The translations under genes were made by a program, and so were the position numbers. Shown in pieces: positions 1 to 8,472 of a stretch of 52,992 nt of DNA (within the stretch, counting starts at the first letter, position 1; each line of letters opens with the position of its first letter). The notes under the pieces were generated by a model. The model had not been told where the DNA came from. It made no database searches and worked only from the letters and a program-made list of their open reading frames with translations. The DNA lies in the NCBI GenBank assembly GCA_027062325.1, contig JAMOTN010000081.1, forward strand, positions 1 through 52,992. Direction: 5' to 3'. Origin of the DNA: a bacterium. Lineage in GTDB: Bacteria; JAMOTN01.

Positions 1-1
1 T

Positions 2-862
2 CTTAAGCCAACTTATGGAACGGTTTCTAGATTTGGTTTAGTGGCATTTGCTTCTTCACTTGATCAGATTGCTCCTTTTGGAGATAGTGTTGATGTTACG
101 TATGAGGTGTTTGAGGCTATGAAAGGGGAAGATGAATTTGATGCTACTGCTGGTGCTTATGTTGGCGAAGTAAAAGAATTTGATGCGTCTTCTGCACGCG
201 TTGCAGTGCTTGGTGATTTTCTTGAGGAGGGAGTAGAGGATGCTATAAGAGAGAAGTTAGAAGAGGTTGCAGAGTTTTTTAAAGCAGATGTTATCAAATT
301 GGAAGAGTTGAAGTATACACCGGCTGCCTACTATATAATATCTCCGGCAGAAGCTTCTTCTAACTTGGCGCGCTACGATGGAATAAGATACGGAGAGAGA
401 AAAGAGGGAGAAACTGTTCACGAAATTATAAGAAACACCAGAGTAGAGGGATTTGGGGAAGAGGTAAAAAGGAGAATATTGATAGGAACGTTTGTTTTGA
501 GCTATGGTTATGAAGATAAGTTTTACAAAAAAGCGGTGGCATTCAGAAGACACCTTGTGAAAAGATTTGCGGAGATTTTTGAAAAGTACGATGTTATATT
601 AGCTCCAAGTGCGGTAGAGTTTCCCTTTGAGCCGGGACGTTACGAAGAAGATCCAGTGAAGGTTTACAAAGCTGATATTGCTACAATATTTGTGAATTTG
701 GCAGGGTTGCATGCATGGAGTGTTCCTGTAAAGACAGATAAATCTCGTTTTCCTGTTGGGATTCAATTAATCGGAAGATGGAATGAGGAGAGGTTTACTC
801 GGGATGTGGCGAATGTGGTTGAAGAGAATTTCGGTTATCGCGTTGGCGTTTTTAACGATTAG
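2..862 (+). CDS. gatA: Asp-tRNA(Asn)/Glu-tRNA(Gln) amidotransferase subunit A, C-terminal part
   Basis: This is the amidase subunit of GatCAB, which releases ammonia from glutamine to convert misacylated Glu-tRNA(Gln) or Asp-tRNA(Asn). The track starts at a GTG at 41, but the frame is open to the window edge and reads LKPTYGTVSRFGLVAFASSL, a classic internal GatA block, so the gene is cut by the window and the GTG is internal. The C-terminal signature ending in FPVGIQLIGRWNEE is present. The catalytic Ser-cisSer-Lys residues lie upstream and cannot be checked. The 3' end overlaps the start of the next gene. Identity is secure from these family blocks. Confidence 0.95.
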   Translation, partial: LKPTYGTVSRFGLVAFASSLDQIAPFGDSVDVTYEVFEAMKGEDEFDATAGAYVGEVKEFDASSARVAVLGDFLEEGVEDAIREKLEEVAEFFKADVIKLEELKYTPAAYYIISPAEASSNLARYDGIRYGERKEGETVHEIIRNTRVEGFGEEVKRRILIGTFVLSYGYEDKFYKKAVAFRRHLVKRFAEIFEKYDVILAPSAVEFPFEPGRYEEDPVKVYKADIATIFVNLAGLHAWSVPVKTDKSRFPVGIQLIGRWNEERFTRDVANVVEENFGYRVGVFND

Positions 863-1397
863 TGCTCTTGATTGGTTTGTAATGAGAGGGTTGATATGGC
901 CCTTTAAAGTATTTTCTATTTGGGAGATATTTCCTGCCAAAACCATACTTTTTGAAGAGCCTGTTAAAGGAGAGTTATTTTGGTTTCCGGGTTATCTCAA
1001 ATTGACAACTCCCATTTTGAGATTTAAGGGAAGTTGGAGTGAGAGAAAAAAGCACTTTATTGTGGAATATTACGGCATTTTTAATGGAACTGGAGAGGTT
1101 AGGTTTAACACTGATAGAATTGTAATATTGGATGGAAATGGTCAGGTAAAAGTGAATGTTAAAAAGTTGAATAAGATGCTTATAGGGCAGGGAGCAGCCC
1201 TAAAAGGAAATGTTGATGTAAAAGAAGCTCTGCAAAGTATGATGAAAAAGATTGAAGGGATAACGGTTGGAATGGATTGGTACTTTATGCGTCTTAAGGA
1301 GGGACGTTATGTTCTTGATGTATCCATAGGTAACAATGCTTATTCTGTGAGGATGTCGATTTATGGCTCAAATGAGATTGTGTTTAAAGGGTATTGA
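804..1397 (+). CDS. membrane-anchored beta-rich protein, possibly GspN-like
   Basis: The protein has about 197 residues. It has one N-terminal membrane segment (roughly residues 8-25) followed by a beta-rich, aromatic extracytoplasmic domain. I do not recognise it firmly. The layout (one anchor, then a short all-beta domain with a G-E-L-x-W stretch) and its place before a pseudopilin-like gene recall GspN of type II secretion, but this is inference. The tracked start at 783 is less likely than ATG 804, which has an AGAGG about 9 bases upstream. It overlaps gatA by about 59 bases and the next gene by 35 bases, so it is probably translationally coupled to both. Confidence 0.6.
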   Translation: MWRMWLKRISVIALAFLTISALDWFVMRGLIWPFKVFSIWEIFPAKTILFEEPVKGELFWFPGYLKLTTPILRFKGSWSERKKHFIVEYYGIFNGTGEVRFNTDRIVILDGNGQVKVNVKKLNKMLIGQGAALKGNVDVKEALQSMMKKIEGITVGMDWYFMRLKEGRYVLDVSIGNNAYSVRMSIYGSNEIVFKGY

Positions 1398-1836
1398 TGC
1401 CTTGGTTTTGGTTGTACTGCTGTTTACATTTTTAATTTTGTTAGGATGCGGCTTTGAAAAGAAGAAAGTTTCTGGTGATTTATCTTCTGAGAACAAGGTT
1501 GAGTCTTGTGAACAAAGATCTACAAGTTTAGAATTTAGTTCTCCTATATCTGATTATTACATATTTAGAAGATGGCTTTCTGCGAATTCTGGATTTAGTA
1601 GTGATGATCTGGCAGTTTTGGAAAGGAGTTTCAAAGAAGTATTATTGGGTAGAAAAATGTATAAGGATTGGAAAAGAGAGTATTTGTGGTTAGTTAAACA
1701 GAATGAGAATGTGTTTATGGAGAGTGTACTTAAGAGTGAGTGGTTGAGGGAGAAGTTAAAAGAGTGGGTTAAAATTAAGAGTAAAGGTAGCATATTGAGG
1801 TTGAATCATGCAACTTATGAAGGTGATATAGAGTGA
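1363..1836 (+). CDS. predicted lipoprotein of unknown function
   Basis: The protein has 157 residues. A hydrophobic N-terminal segment ends in a lipobox (LILLGC), so it should be lipidated and anchored to a membrane. The mature part starts with a Ser/Glu-rich stretch and continues as a charged, helix-prone domain rich in Trp, Lys and Leu. No family is recognised. The start may be ATG 1363 or ATG 1372. The stop TGA overlaps the GTG start of the next gene by four bases (GTGA), a typical sign of translational coupling, so its role is probably linked to the pilin-like protein that follows. Confidence 0.6.
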   Translation: MAQMRLCLKGIDALVLVVLLFTFLILLGCGFEKKKVSGDLSSENKVESCEQRSTSLEFSSPISDYYIFRRWLSANSGFSSDDLAVLERSFKEVLLGRKMYKDWKREYLWLVKQNENVFMESVLKSEWLREKLKEWVKIKSKGSILRLNHATYEGDIE

Positions 1837-4433
1837 GAAACTTTATAAGGCTTAAAAGATCTGGTTTTATTCTGGGAGTTGTTCTTTCTGTAATTGCTAT
1901 TTTGATGACGTTGGGATTGTTGGTGACTTCTGTTGTTAGAAATGAAGTGTTTATGGTTTCGAAGGAGCAAGCGGACGAAGTTTTAATTAGTGCTTGTGAG
2001 GGAATACTAGCTGAGGTTATGTCTCAGGTTAGATTAGAAGCGAATTCGGCCTCAGGTGGTTCGATTTTTAATGCACTTAGAATGGGAGCAGGAGCTGGGG
2101 ATGTTGAAATACCTATTAAATTAAAGTACAGCAAAGATTTTGAAAGTTATTATCCCGGATTAAAGATAGAAAAAGTGAATGTGATTTTTGGAGGTAAGAA
2201 AAAGTTTGAAAAGCTTTTGACTGGTAAGAAGCGAAAGCCGGATCTTGTTGGATACGATAGAGCATGTTATGGGTGGATAAGAGTTGAAATTGTAGTGAGT
2301 TATAGGGGAAGAACAAAGAAATTGATAGCTATGTATGATGTGAAGGTTACACCATCTATACCTCCTGTTGCTAACTCTGTATTTTGTTTGTTGGATGCGG
2401 TGCATAGTAAATTCAACGTTTGGAAGGTTGAGGGGGGCTTCATAGAGAATCAATTCAAAGTTATGGAACGATTTAAGCCTGACATGAAGATGAAAAACTT
2501 CCGGCCACTTGTTTGGTTGGATTATGATTGGAGAGATGCTTTAGCAATAGACATAGATAAATTTTCAAAGGATCCGCTTTACTGGTATAAGTATGGTAGA
2601 AAACCAATTGTCATAAACGTTGCAGAGGATGAGTTTCCGTTCTTCTTTCTTGAAAAAGCTTCTATCTTCTATAAAAAAGTTTCGAGAAAGTTTCATTACC
2701 CCTCAATAACCAAGGTTGCTCTTTATGGAAATTTGAATAACTACTACAAACAGCTTCAGGCTCTGTTTGAGAAAAATAGTCCCTCCAAATCAAAGATGTT
2801 AAGTTGGGCCAGTGATGAGGTGCCATACGTCTTTAGTAAAATTGTATTTTCAGATGCTCAGCTTTTCAAACGCCCTGTTAAGATAGATGACGATTACGTA
2901 TTGCCGGGTTATGTTGATTATTTTGCTTCCTTAAAGAGATATGTTGCCTCTAAACTAAGAGGGAGGCATACTTGGAAAGAAGATCCGCTGTACTTTGACA
3001 GAGCTGGTTTTGTGGCATGGGGTTATGATGAGAGGTTTAATTATGGTGGAGCGGAAAACTATTTTGGAATGAGTGGTTGGGAAGGTAAAGGGGAGAAGTA
3101 TTTTCAAAAGTGTGTGGTTTTGGATAAGGGAAGGTTGAGAATGCAATTTGACTATAATTCCCTGAGCAGTTCTGCGTCTGTTCCCACAGTCTATACAACA
3201 GGATTTTTGGTAAATGTTGGTGGAGTAATTTCGGATGATTATACCGGCCCTGTGGTTTTTCCATTTACACCTAAAAGATGCATATTTCCCAATCAGTTTT
3301 ATCGTGAAGAGAAGGCTAAAAAAAATTTGGTTTCTAAGTTTTTAGGATTTTTTAAAGGTATTTTTAACAAGAAAGAAGTAAGTAAGTTTACACCTATATA
3401 TGGAAGTAGAAAACCAGTTAATTTGTCGAGTTTTAAGGTTGGGTACGATTTGCCACGCGGAGCAAGTGGGATGTGCCCGAATGTTAAAGGAACAAAAGAT
3501 GAGGTGGTGCCAGCTCCAAAGTGCTTTGTTTCTCATAGTGGGGATTACAAAAGTTACTTTCAAAGTAAGCCGATATTGATGCCACTTTCACTCATAGGAC
3601 TTTTAGAAGGGGCTGATAAAAATTCAGGTTTTGTGACTCCTCTTTTAGAGGATATGTTAACAGAGGAGATGGCTTCGCACGTTTTTGCGGGGCCACGTCA
3701 ATTCTTGGAGTATTTAAAAATGAAGGGATACCTTATAAATGCTGGAAATTATCATGTACTTAATCTTGCAGGAATATGGTACATAATGGGATGTCCTGAT
3801 GATATGGCTTCTCCTAGTGAAGCTAACACTATAAAGTTACCTTCTGATCTGGTATATCGTGGTAGGGGAATGATTATAAGTACAGCAGGGAGTCCAATAA
3901 AGATTGATGGTCTTTACAAAGGAGCGCCGTATGCAGGAGCAGCTCCTGTAAGATCTGTTATAACGGTGGGGATTCCGAATACTAAAATTGCAGAGCTTTT
4001 AGCAGGGCCGATGGTACCTGAAGAGTTTAGACCTTCTCCTTCCATAACTGTTACCCAGAAGCCAGTATTTGCTTCTCTTGTTGCCACACTTCCTGAGTGG
4101 GCAGGAGAGGGAAGGCGCGGTGGAAATTTGAAATTTGATCCAGCTGGTCAAATAGATGATTTTAAAAGTTACTTTTCAAGCATCAATGGGTTGGACGATG
4201 AGGTTGTATCATTGTTTAAGGATATGCGAGATTTATCAAGAGGAGTTAATATATGGGGAAATGCTGTTTTGGGATGTATAAATTTGGAAGCGTTGAGTCG
4301 AGGTGGTTATTTGAATTACGATCCCAACCTTATTCCCTCAAGTGGAGGCGCAAGTTCTGTTTATTCTTATTACGTATCCGTATCTTATAAACCGTTTTAC
4401 TGGAAGATATACGCTGAGATTAGGAATAATTAG
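1833..4433 (+). CDS. large PilX-like pseudopilin-type protein
   Basis: The protein has 866 residues. The N-terminus is a short basic stretch, then KRSGFILGVVLSV and a hydrophobic helix to about residue 35, the layout of PilX/PulK-type minor pilins with a class III signal. The usual Glu at +5 is not seen. Near residue 680 there is a GRGMIIS block in a beta-rich segment that resembles the repeats of bacterial PilX-like domains. The rest is unassigned and contains scattered cysteines. A normal minor pilin is far shorter, so this is an oversized pilus-tip or adhesin-like protein if it is assembled at all. It starts with GTG overlapping the upstream lipoprotein stop. The assignment rests on the N-terminus only. 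Confidence 0.6.
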   Translation: MRNFIRLKRSGFILGVVLSVIAILMTLGLLVTSVVRNEVFMVSKEQADEVLISACEGILAEVMSQVRLEANSASGGSIFNALRMGAGAGDVEIPIKLKYSKDFESYYPGLKIEKVNVIFGGKKKFEKLLTGKKRKPDLVGYDRACYGWIRVEIVVSYRGRTKKLIAMYDVKVTPSIPPVANSVFCLLDAVHSKFNVWKVEGGFIENQFKVMERFKPDMKMKNFRPLVWLDYDWRDALAIDIDKFSKDPLYWYKYGRKPIVINVAEDEFPFFFLEKASIFYKKVSRKFHYPSITKVALYGNLNNYYKQLQALFEKNSPSKSKMLSWASDEVPYVFSKIVFSDAQLFKRPVKIDDDYVLPGYVDYFASLKRYVASKLRGRHTWKEDPLYFDRAGFVAWGYDERFNYGGAENYFGMSGWEGKGEKYFQKCVVLDKGRLRMQFDYNSLSSSASVPTVYTTGFLVNVGGVISDDYTGPVVFPFTPKRCIFPNQFYREEKAKKNLVSKFLGFFKGIFNKKEVSKFTPIYGSRKPVNLSSFKVGYDLPRGASGMCPNVKGTKDEVVPAPKCFVSHSGDYKSYFQSKPILMPLSLIGLLEGADKNSGFVTPLLEDMLTEEMASHVFAGPRQFLEYLKMKGYLINAGNYHVLNLAGIWYIMGCPDDMASPSEANTIKLPSDLVYRGRGMIISTAGSPIKIDGLYKGAPYAGAAPVRSVITVGIPNTKIAELLAGPMVPEEFRPSPSITVTQKPVFASLVATLPEWAGEGRRGGNLKFDPAGQIDDFKSYFSSINGLDDEVVSLFKDMRDLSRGVNIWGNAVLGCINLEALSRGGYLNYDPNLIPSSGGASSVYSYYVSVSYKPFYWKIYAEIRNN

Positions 4434-4545
4434 TTTAATTGCTGATGACAATGTAGAGCATTTATTTTGAAGATAGTGTGGGTTGAACTGAGAGGGTGTA
4501 CGTTGTTTTATTTGGAATTTTTGGGAGGCATTTGAAGGTGATAAT

Positions 4546-4836
4546 ATGGCGGCCTTTGTTAATGCTGTGGTTGTGTTTCTAAGAAGAGACTTTACAAATC
4601 TTAAAGAAAAAAGAATGATAACACGACGGGTTGAGGATAGGTTTAAAAGGGATAATTGGCGTTCGGTTCTTCAAGTGAATAGGAATGATCCTAAAGTTAT
4701 CGAGTTTGCTGTGGCAGTTGTGGGGTTTTCCCCGTTAGATGCCAAGCAGCGTTTTGAAAAAACTCTTACTGTACTAGAAGAGATTATCGATGCTGATGTT
4801 TATGCGTTGGATGTTGAGGAAGTGGCTCTTTCTTAG
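4546..4836 (+). CDS. ylxP: YlxP/DUF503 family protein
   Basis: The protein has 96 residues and matches the DUF503 family (YlxP), small proteins usually encoded between infB and rbfA and thought to act in ribosome or RNA metabolism. Typical features seen are the LKEKRM..R.V.DR.K block and the closing alternation of strand and helix. A Shine-Dalgarno AAGGTGAT sits just before the ATG. Here it precedes rbfA and nrnA as in many Firmicutes and Thermotogae, but nusA and infB are not next to it. Its biochemical role is not established. Confidence 0.85.
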   Translation: MAAFVNAVVVFLRRDFTNLKEKRMITRRVEDRFKRDNWRSVLQVNRNDPKVIEFAVAVVGFSPLDAKQRFEKTLTVLEEIIDADVYALDVEEVALS

Positions 4837-4924
4837 GTGGAATATGGTAAAATAAAAGGCTGGCTTAAAAGCAAATTTGGGTTTAGCAGTAAATTCTTAC
4901 TACAAATAATGAGTGGTGATGACT

Positions 4925-5374
4925 ATGGAAAGTAGAAGGTTGCATAAACTTGAAAAGGAGCTGCAGCGAACAGTTGCTAAGATAATAGCTTCTCTGAAAG
5001 ATCCGCGAGTCCAGTTTGTTAGTGTTGTTGATGTGAAGCTTTCAAAGGATATGCGATACTTAGATGTATATGTTTCTGTTCTGGATTCTTCTAAAAAGGA
5101 AGAATTGAAAGCTGTTCTAAAGAAGGCACAGGGATTTATAAGGCGTCAAATTCCAAATTACATGCGTTTGAGGATAGTACCTCAAGTTAGAGTAAAGTTG
5201 GATGAATCGATAGAGCGTGGAAGTAGAGTTCTTCAGATAATTAAGAAGTTGAGACGTGAGAGGGGAGAAGATGATGATTTGAGCCATGACGTTGGTGATG
5301 GAGCCGAAATTCCAGAATTGGTTGGTGAATTGGTGAAAGAAGACTCCAAAAGTGATTCAGAGCAAGTGGATTAA
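4925..5374 (+). CDS. rbfA: 30S ribosome-binding factor RbfA
   Basis: RbfA helps late maturation of the 30S subunit and binds near the 5' end of 16S rRNA. The KH-like fold is recognisable: an N-terminal helix (RRLHKLEKELQ), the DPRV..VSVVDVKLSKD block and the AQGFIRRQI..YMRLR..P block. An acidic C-terminal tail of about 40 residues follows, which is disordered-looking and longer than in E. coli. Several in-frame starts exist at 4913, 4916, 4919 and 4925. ATG 4925 is preferred because GGTGAT sits 5-6 bases upstream. It is followed closely by nrnA. Confidence 0.9.
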   Translation: MESRRLHKLEKELQRTVAKIIASLKDPRVQFVSVVDVKLSKDMRYLDVYVSVLDSSKKEELKAVLKKAQGFIRRQIPNYMRLRIVPQVRVKLDESIERGSRVLQIIKKLRRERGEDDDLSHDVGDGAEIPELVGELVKEDSKSDSEQVD

Positions 5375-5400
5375 AGGAAATTATGTTGGCTGGAGGCTTG

Positions 5401-6480
5401 ATGGATATGGTTGAGTTTGGGGTTGAAAAATTACTCAAGGATGAGAGCTTTGTTAAATTAGAAAGGATAAGAGAAAAGGGCAAAGAGATAAGAAAGGCCT
5501 TGAGTGGGAAAAGAGTTTTTATAGCCTCTCATACTAATCCGGATGGAGATGCCATAGGTTCTGCTGCTGGTTTCTATTCGTTGTTAAGTGCAGCCAAAGA
5601 GCAGGGAAAGTTGGATTTAGAGATTGAATTTTGGGTACCTGGGTTTAATGGCGGGGTTTTATTCGGGAAAATGGAAGAGTTGGGACTTGAAATGACTAAA
5701 AATCCTTTTGAAGCTTTAAGGTGGGCTGAAGTTGTAGTTGTTTTAGATACCCCTGTTCCTAAGCTTGCTTTCTATCAATCTAGGGAATTTGAGGGTTTGG
5801 ATATTGAAAAAGTTTTGAGTGATAAATTCCTCATAGTTATAGACCACCATATTGATGGAAATTTAGAGGGAAATATAACTCTGCGTGAGCTATTTTCTTC
5901 AACTTGTGAAATAGTAACATGGCTTCATCTGTTAGCTTTTGATGATGTAGCTTTGACAGAGAGAGAAAGCTTTTTCTTGCAAGTAGGGAGTTTTACTGAT
6001 ACAGGGAGTTTTCAGTTTGATTACGTAGAAGAGACGGCTTTTGTTGCCATGGCTTTTCTCACAAAAATTTTGAAGCCCAGCAGTGTTGCTAGGTGCGTTT
6101 TTTGGTCGGATAGAGATGAGAAGTTTGAGTTAAAGAAGTCTTACTATGGGAAGGTAGATTTTACTGCGGATGGCAAGTTAGCTATATTGATAGCCGATGA
6201 GACTATGGTTGAACTTATGAACAATTTGGAGAAGGTAGAGGTTGAAGATATTGTAAATGAAGCTTTGAGATTAAAGGATGTAGAGGCAGTTTTATTTGCT
6301 TATCCTGTTGAGAATGGGAAGTTTAAAGTGAGTTTAAGAGCAAAGACCGCGCGTGTTAACGAAGTTGCTCGTGAGTTTGGTGGCGGTGGGCATGTAAGAG
6401 CTGCAGGTTGCGTACTAGATGAGGAGTTGCTGCCACAGCTTATAGAAAAAATGCAAGCTCTTGTTGAGAAAGAGGTCTGA
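5401..6480 (+). CDS. nrnA: DHH/DHHA1 phosphoesterase, NrnA-type oligoribonuclease
   Basis: This is a bifunctional nanoRNase/pAp phosphatase-type enzyme that degrades short RNA and possibly cyclic dinucleotides or pAp. The DHH domain motifs are present: SHTNPDGDAIGS, VVVLDTP and VIDHH. The C-terminal DHHA1 domain has GGGGHVRAAG. Its length of about 359 residues is close to the family norm. Start 5401 has GGAGG four bases upstream; ATG 5383 with AAAGGA is an alternative. It follows rbfA in the usual order. The 3' end overlaps the end of the convergent ribF by 41 bases. Confidence 0.92.
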   Translation: MDMVEFGVEKLLKDESFVKLERIREKGKEIRKALSGKRVFIASHTNPDGDAIGSAAGFYSLLSAAKEQGKLDLEIEFWVPGFNGGVLFGKMEELGLEMTKNPFEALRWAEVVVVLDTPVPKLAFYQSREFEGLDIEKVLSDKFLIVIDHHIDGNLEGNITLRELFSSTCEIVTWLHLLAFDDVALTERESFFLQVGSFTDTGSFQFDYVEETAFVAMAFLTKILKPSSVARCVFWSDRDEKFELKKSYYGKVDFTADGKLAILIADETMVELMNNLEKVEVEDIVNEALRLKDVEAVLFAYPVENGKFKVSLRAKTARVNEVAREFGGGGHVRAAGCVLDEELLPQLIEKMQALVEKEV

Positions 6481-7420
6481 CGTCTTTTAATAGTTTTTGA
6501 GCAACTGTTTTGTCGCTTTCTAAGAATCTTTTTAGTTCTTTTAAGGAAGTAAATTGCTTTGAGGGACGTATGAATTTATGGAAAAGAACAGTGATATTTT
6601 TGCCATATATGTCGCGATTAAAGTTTAGTATGTGCGTTTCAAGTGTTGAATTTTCGGTATATGGGTAGGAATCTCCTATAAATGTTAGTGAGTTAAAAGG
6701 TTCTCCCTCAATTAATGTGGATGTTAGGTACACACCTTCTTTTGGCAAGAAACGGAAAGCTTCCAAAGTTCCATTTGCGGTTGCAAAGCCCATTTTTCTA
6801 CCTATACCTTTTCCTTTTATCACTTTATAGCTGATGGAATAGGGGCGACCAAGTAATTCTCTAACTTCATCTAATTTGTTTGAAGAAATAAGTTTTTTTA
6901 TGAAAGAAGTAGATATCAACGATGAGGAGTCTCCTTTTAAATTGGGGAAGTCAGATAGTGCTAGTGGTGGGACTTGGATTATGGAGATGTTCTTAATGTT
7001 TGCCCAGACTTGTATGGGAAAGGAGATATGTTTATGCTTGAAAGTGCGGGGGGTTTTTCTTTTTCCAAAGTTAGAGTCGTAGCCGACGACTATTATTGAA
7101 AAGTTGCATATTCTGTGCAATTTTTCTAAGAATAGATCTACTGTTAAATTTTTAATCTTTGGAAATTCGAATACTAGGAGTTTGGGTTTGTTAATGTTAA
7201 GGCGTTTTGAAAGTAGTTTTGTGAAATTCTCCAAGAATTTAATTCTTTCGTTTAGAGTGAATATAAAGTGTTCACCGCTGAGGTATGATTTTGGTGGAAT
7301 GTCAAATGTTATTACACATGAATTTTGAAATCTTGAAAGCATCTTTATTAATTCTTGATGAGCAATATGAAGAGAATCAAATGATCCCACAGTTATTGCG
7401 CAGTTTTTATTGTTTAACAT
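6440..7420 (-). CDS. ribF: bifunctional riboflavin kinase/FAD synthetase
   Basis: RibF makes FMN from riboflavin and then FAD. The N-terminal nucleotidyltransferase domain starts with VGSFDSLHIAHQEL, and the C-terminal flavokinase domain has KGKGIGRKMGFATANG. Length (326 residues) is normal. Two hallmark motifs deviate: the nucleotidylyltransferase HxGH is HIAH, and the flavokinase PTAN is ATAN. Other conserved positions, such as the IPPKSYL block, STSFIKKLI and EGVYL, are kept. It lies 13 bases downstream of truB on the minus strand, probably in one transcript. The last 41 bases are antisense to the end of nrnA. Confidence 0.9.
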   Translation of the reverse strand: MLNNKNCAITVGSFDSLHIAHQELIKMLSRFQNSCVITFDIPPKSYLSGEHFIFTLNERIKFLENFTKLLSKRLNINKPKLLVFEFPKIKNLTVDLFLEKLHRICNFSIIVVGYDSNFGKRKTPRTFKHKHISFPIQVWANIKNISIIQVPPLALSDFPNLKGDSSSLISTSFIKKLISSNKLDEVRELLGRPYSISYKVIKGKGIGRKMGFATANGTLEAFRFLPKEGVYLTSTLIEGEPFNSLTFIGDSYPYTENSTLETHILNFNRDIYGKNITVLFHKFIRPSKQFTSLKELKRFLESDKTVAQKLLKDVRPLSQQELAFFL

Positions 7421-7433
7421 CGAAAACCTCCCT

Positions 7434-8333
7434 CTATCTTTTTAAAAACACCTTTTCAGGTTTGATTACGCCTTTGAAGGCATCCACAATAGCCACAAAT
7501 TCTCCGTCAGGGGAAATTAGCTTAACTTTTCCATTTAATTCAAGTTTTGTTTGGACGACTTGTCCATTAGCAATTTTGGATACAACTTCCCATGAAGCTT
7601 TGAAAGTTGGAAGGAAGTAGAGTGCTTTGTTCATATTGAGTAAAAAGCTTTCTTCTTTGAAAACAGCCTTTTTGATGTCTTCGAGAGTTAATGCTTTGTT
7701 CAAGGAAAAATCACCAACCGCTACTCTTACCAGCTTTTTCACGGTAGAAGGAATTCCAAGAGTTTCTCCTATATCAACTGCAATTTGGCGAGCGTAGACT
7801 CCTTTCCCCGTTATTAGCTCAATTACTGCAATATTATCTTCTAGGCTTCTTAGAGTTATAGATTTGACGAAAACTTTTCTTGGGGATCTTACAACTTCTA
7901 CACCTTTTCTAGCTAATTTGTATAACCTTTTTCCTTTATGTTTTACAGCCGAAAACATAGGTGGAATTTGCTCTATCCATCCTTGAAATTTTGAAAGAAC
8001 GGAGTTAATTTTATCCTCTGACAACTCGAACTCTTTTTTCTCTTCAATTACTTCTCCTTCTAAATCTCCCGTGTTTGTTTTGATTCCAAATAAAACATGC
8101 ATTATGTAGAATTTTTCAAGATTTTGAAAGTACTCTGCTAGTCTGGTGGCTTTACCAACTAAAGTGACTAGAATGCCTTCTGCAGCTGGATCAAGTGTTC
8201 CTGCGTGTCCTACTTTTTTAAAACCGGTAATGTTTTTAAATTCATTTAGAAATTTTGCAGAAGATATGCCTGGAGGTTTGATTAGTGCCACAACCCCTGA
8301 AGGGTGTTCAAGGCTATCCATAGTGGGGTTCAC
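7434..8333 (-). CDS. truB: tRNA pseudouridine(55) synthase TruB
   Basis: TruB isomerises U55 in the T loop of tRNAs. The catalytic motif GHAGTLDPAAEGIL carries the essential Asp. The later IPPMFSAVKHKGKRLYKLAR and GVYARQIAVDIG blocks are typical. A C-terminal PUA-like segment follows; length is 299 residues. The tracked start is a GTG only one base after the Shine-Dalgarno AAGGAG. ATG 8321 lies 13 bases after it, so either could serve. It heads a truB-ribF pair convergent with ylxP-rbfA-nrnA, whereas these genes are usually all on one strand. Confidence 0.93.
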   Translation of the reverse strand: MNPTMDSLEHPSGVVALIKPPGISSAKFLNEFKNITGFKKVGHAGTLDPAAEGILVTLVGKATRLAEYFQNLEKFYIMHVLFGIKTNTGDLEGEVIEEKKEFELSEDKINSVLSKFQGWIEQIPPMFSAVKHKGKRLYKLARKGVEVVRSPRKVFVKSITLRSLEDNIAVIELITGKGVYARQIAVDIGETLGIPSTVKKLVRVAVGDFSLNKALTLEDIKKAVFKEESFLLNMNKALYFLPTFKASWEVVSKIANGQVVQTKLELNGKVKLISPDGEFVAIVDAFKGVIKPEKVFLKR

Positions 8334-8383
8334 ACTCCTTCCTAATTTAGGCTTTGAGGAATAAACAGATAAAATAATGCTTT

Positions 8384-8392
8384 TGATATAAT
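8384..8392 (+). promoter_or_regulatory. extended -10 promoter for the transglutaminase gene pair
   Basis: The sequence TGATATAAT is a perfect extended -10 (TGn plus TATAAT) about 80 bases before the next gene. A weak -35 candidate (TAAACA at 8362) lies 19 bases from the hexamer. It fits the gap between the divergent truB and the DUF3857 gene. Confidence 0.5.
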
Positions 8393-8472
8393 CTTACAAC
8401 AAAGGAATAAGGAAGGTAAATTGGCAAATATGAGAAGTGAAAATATGTATTTTGGTAGGAGGTGCTAACTAC

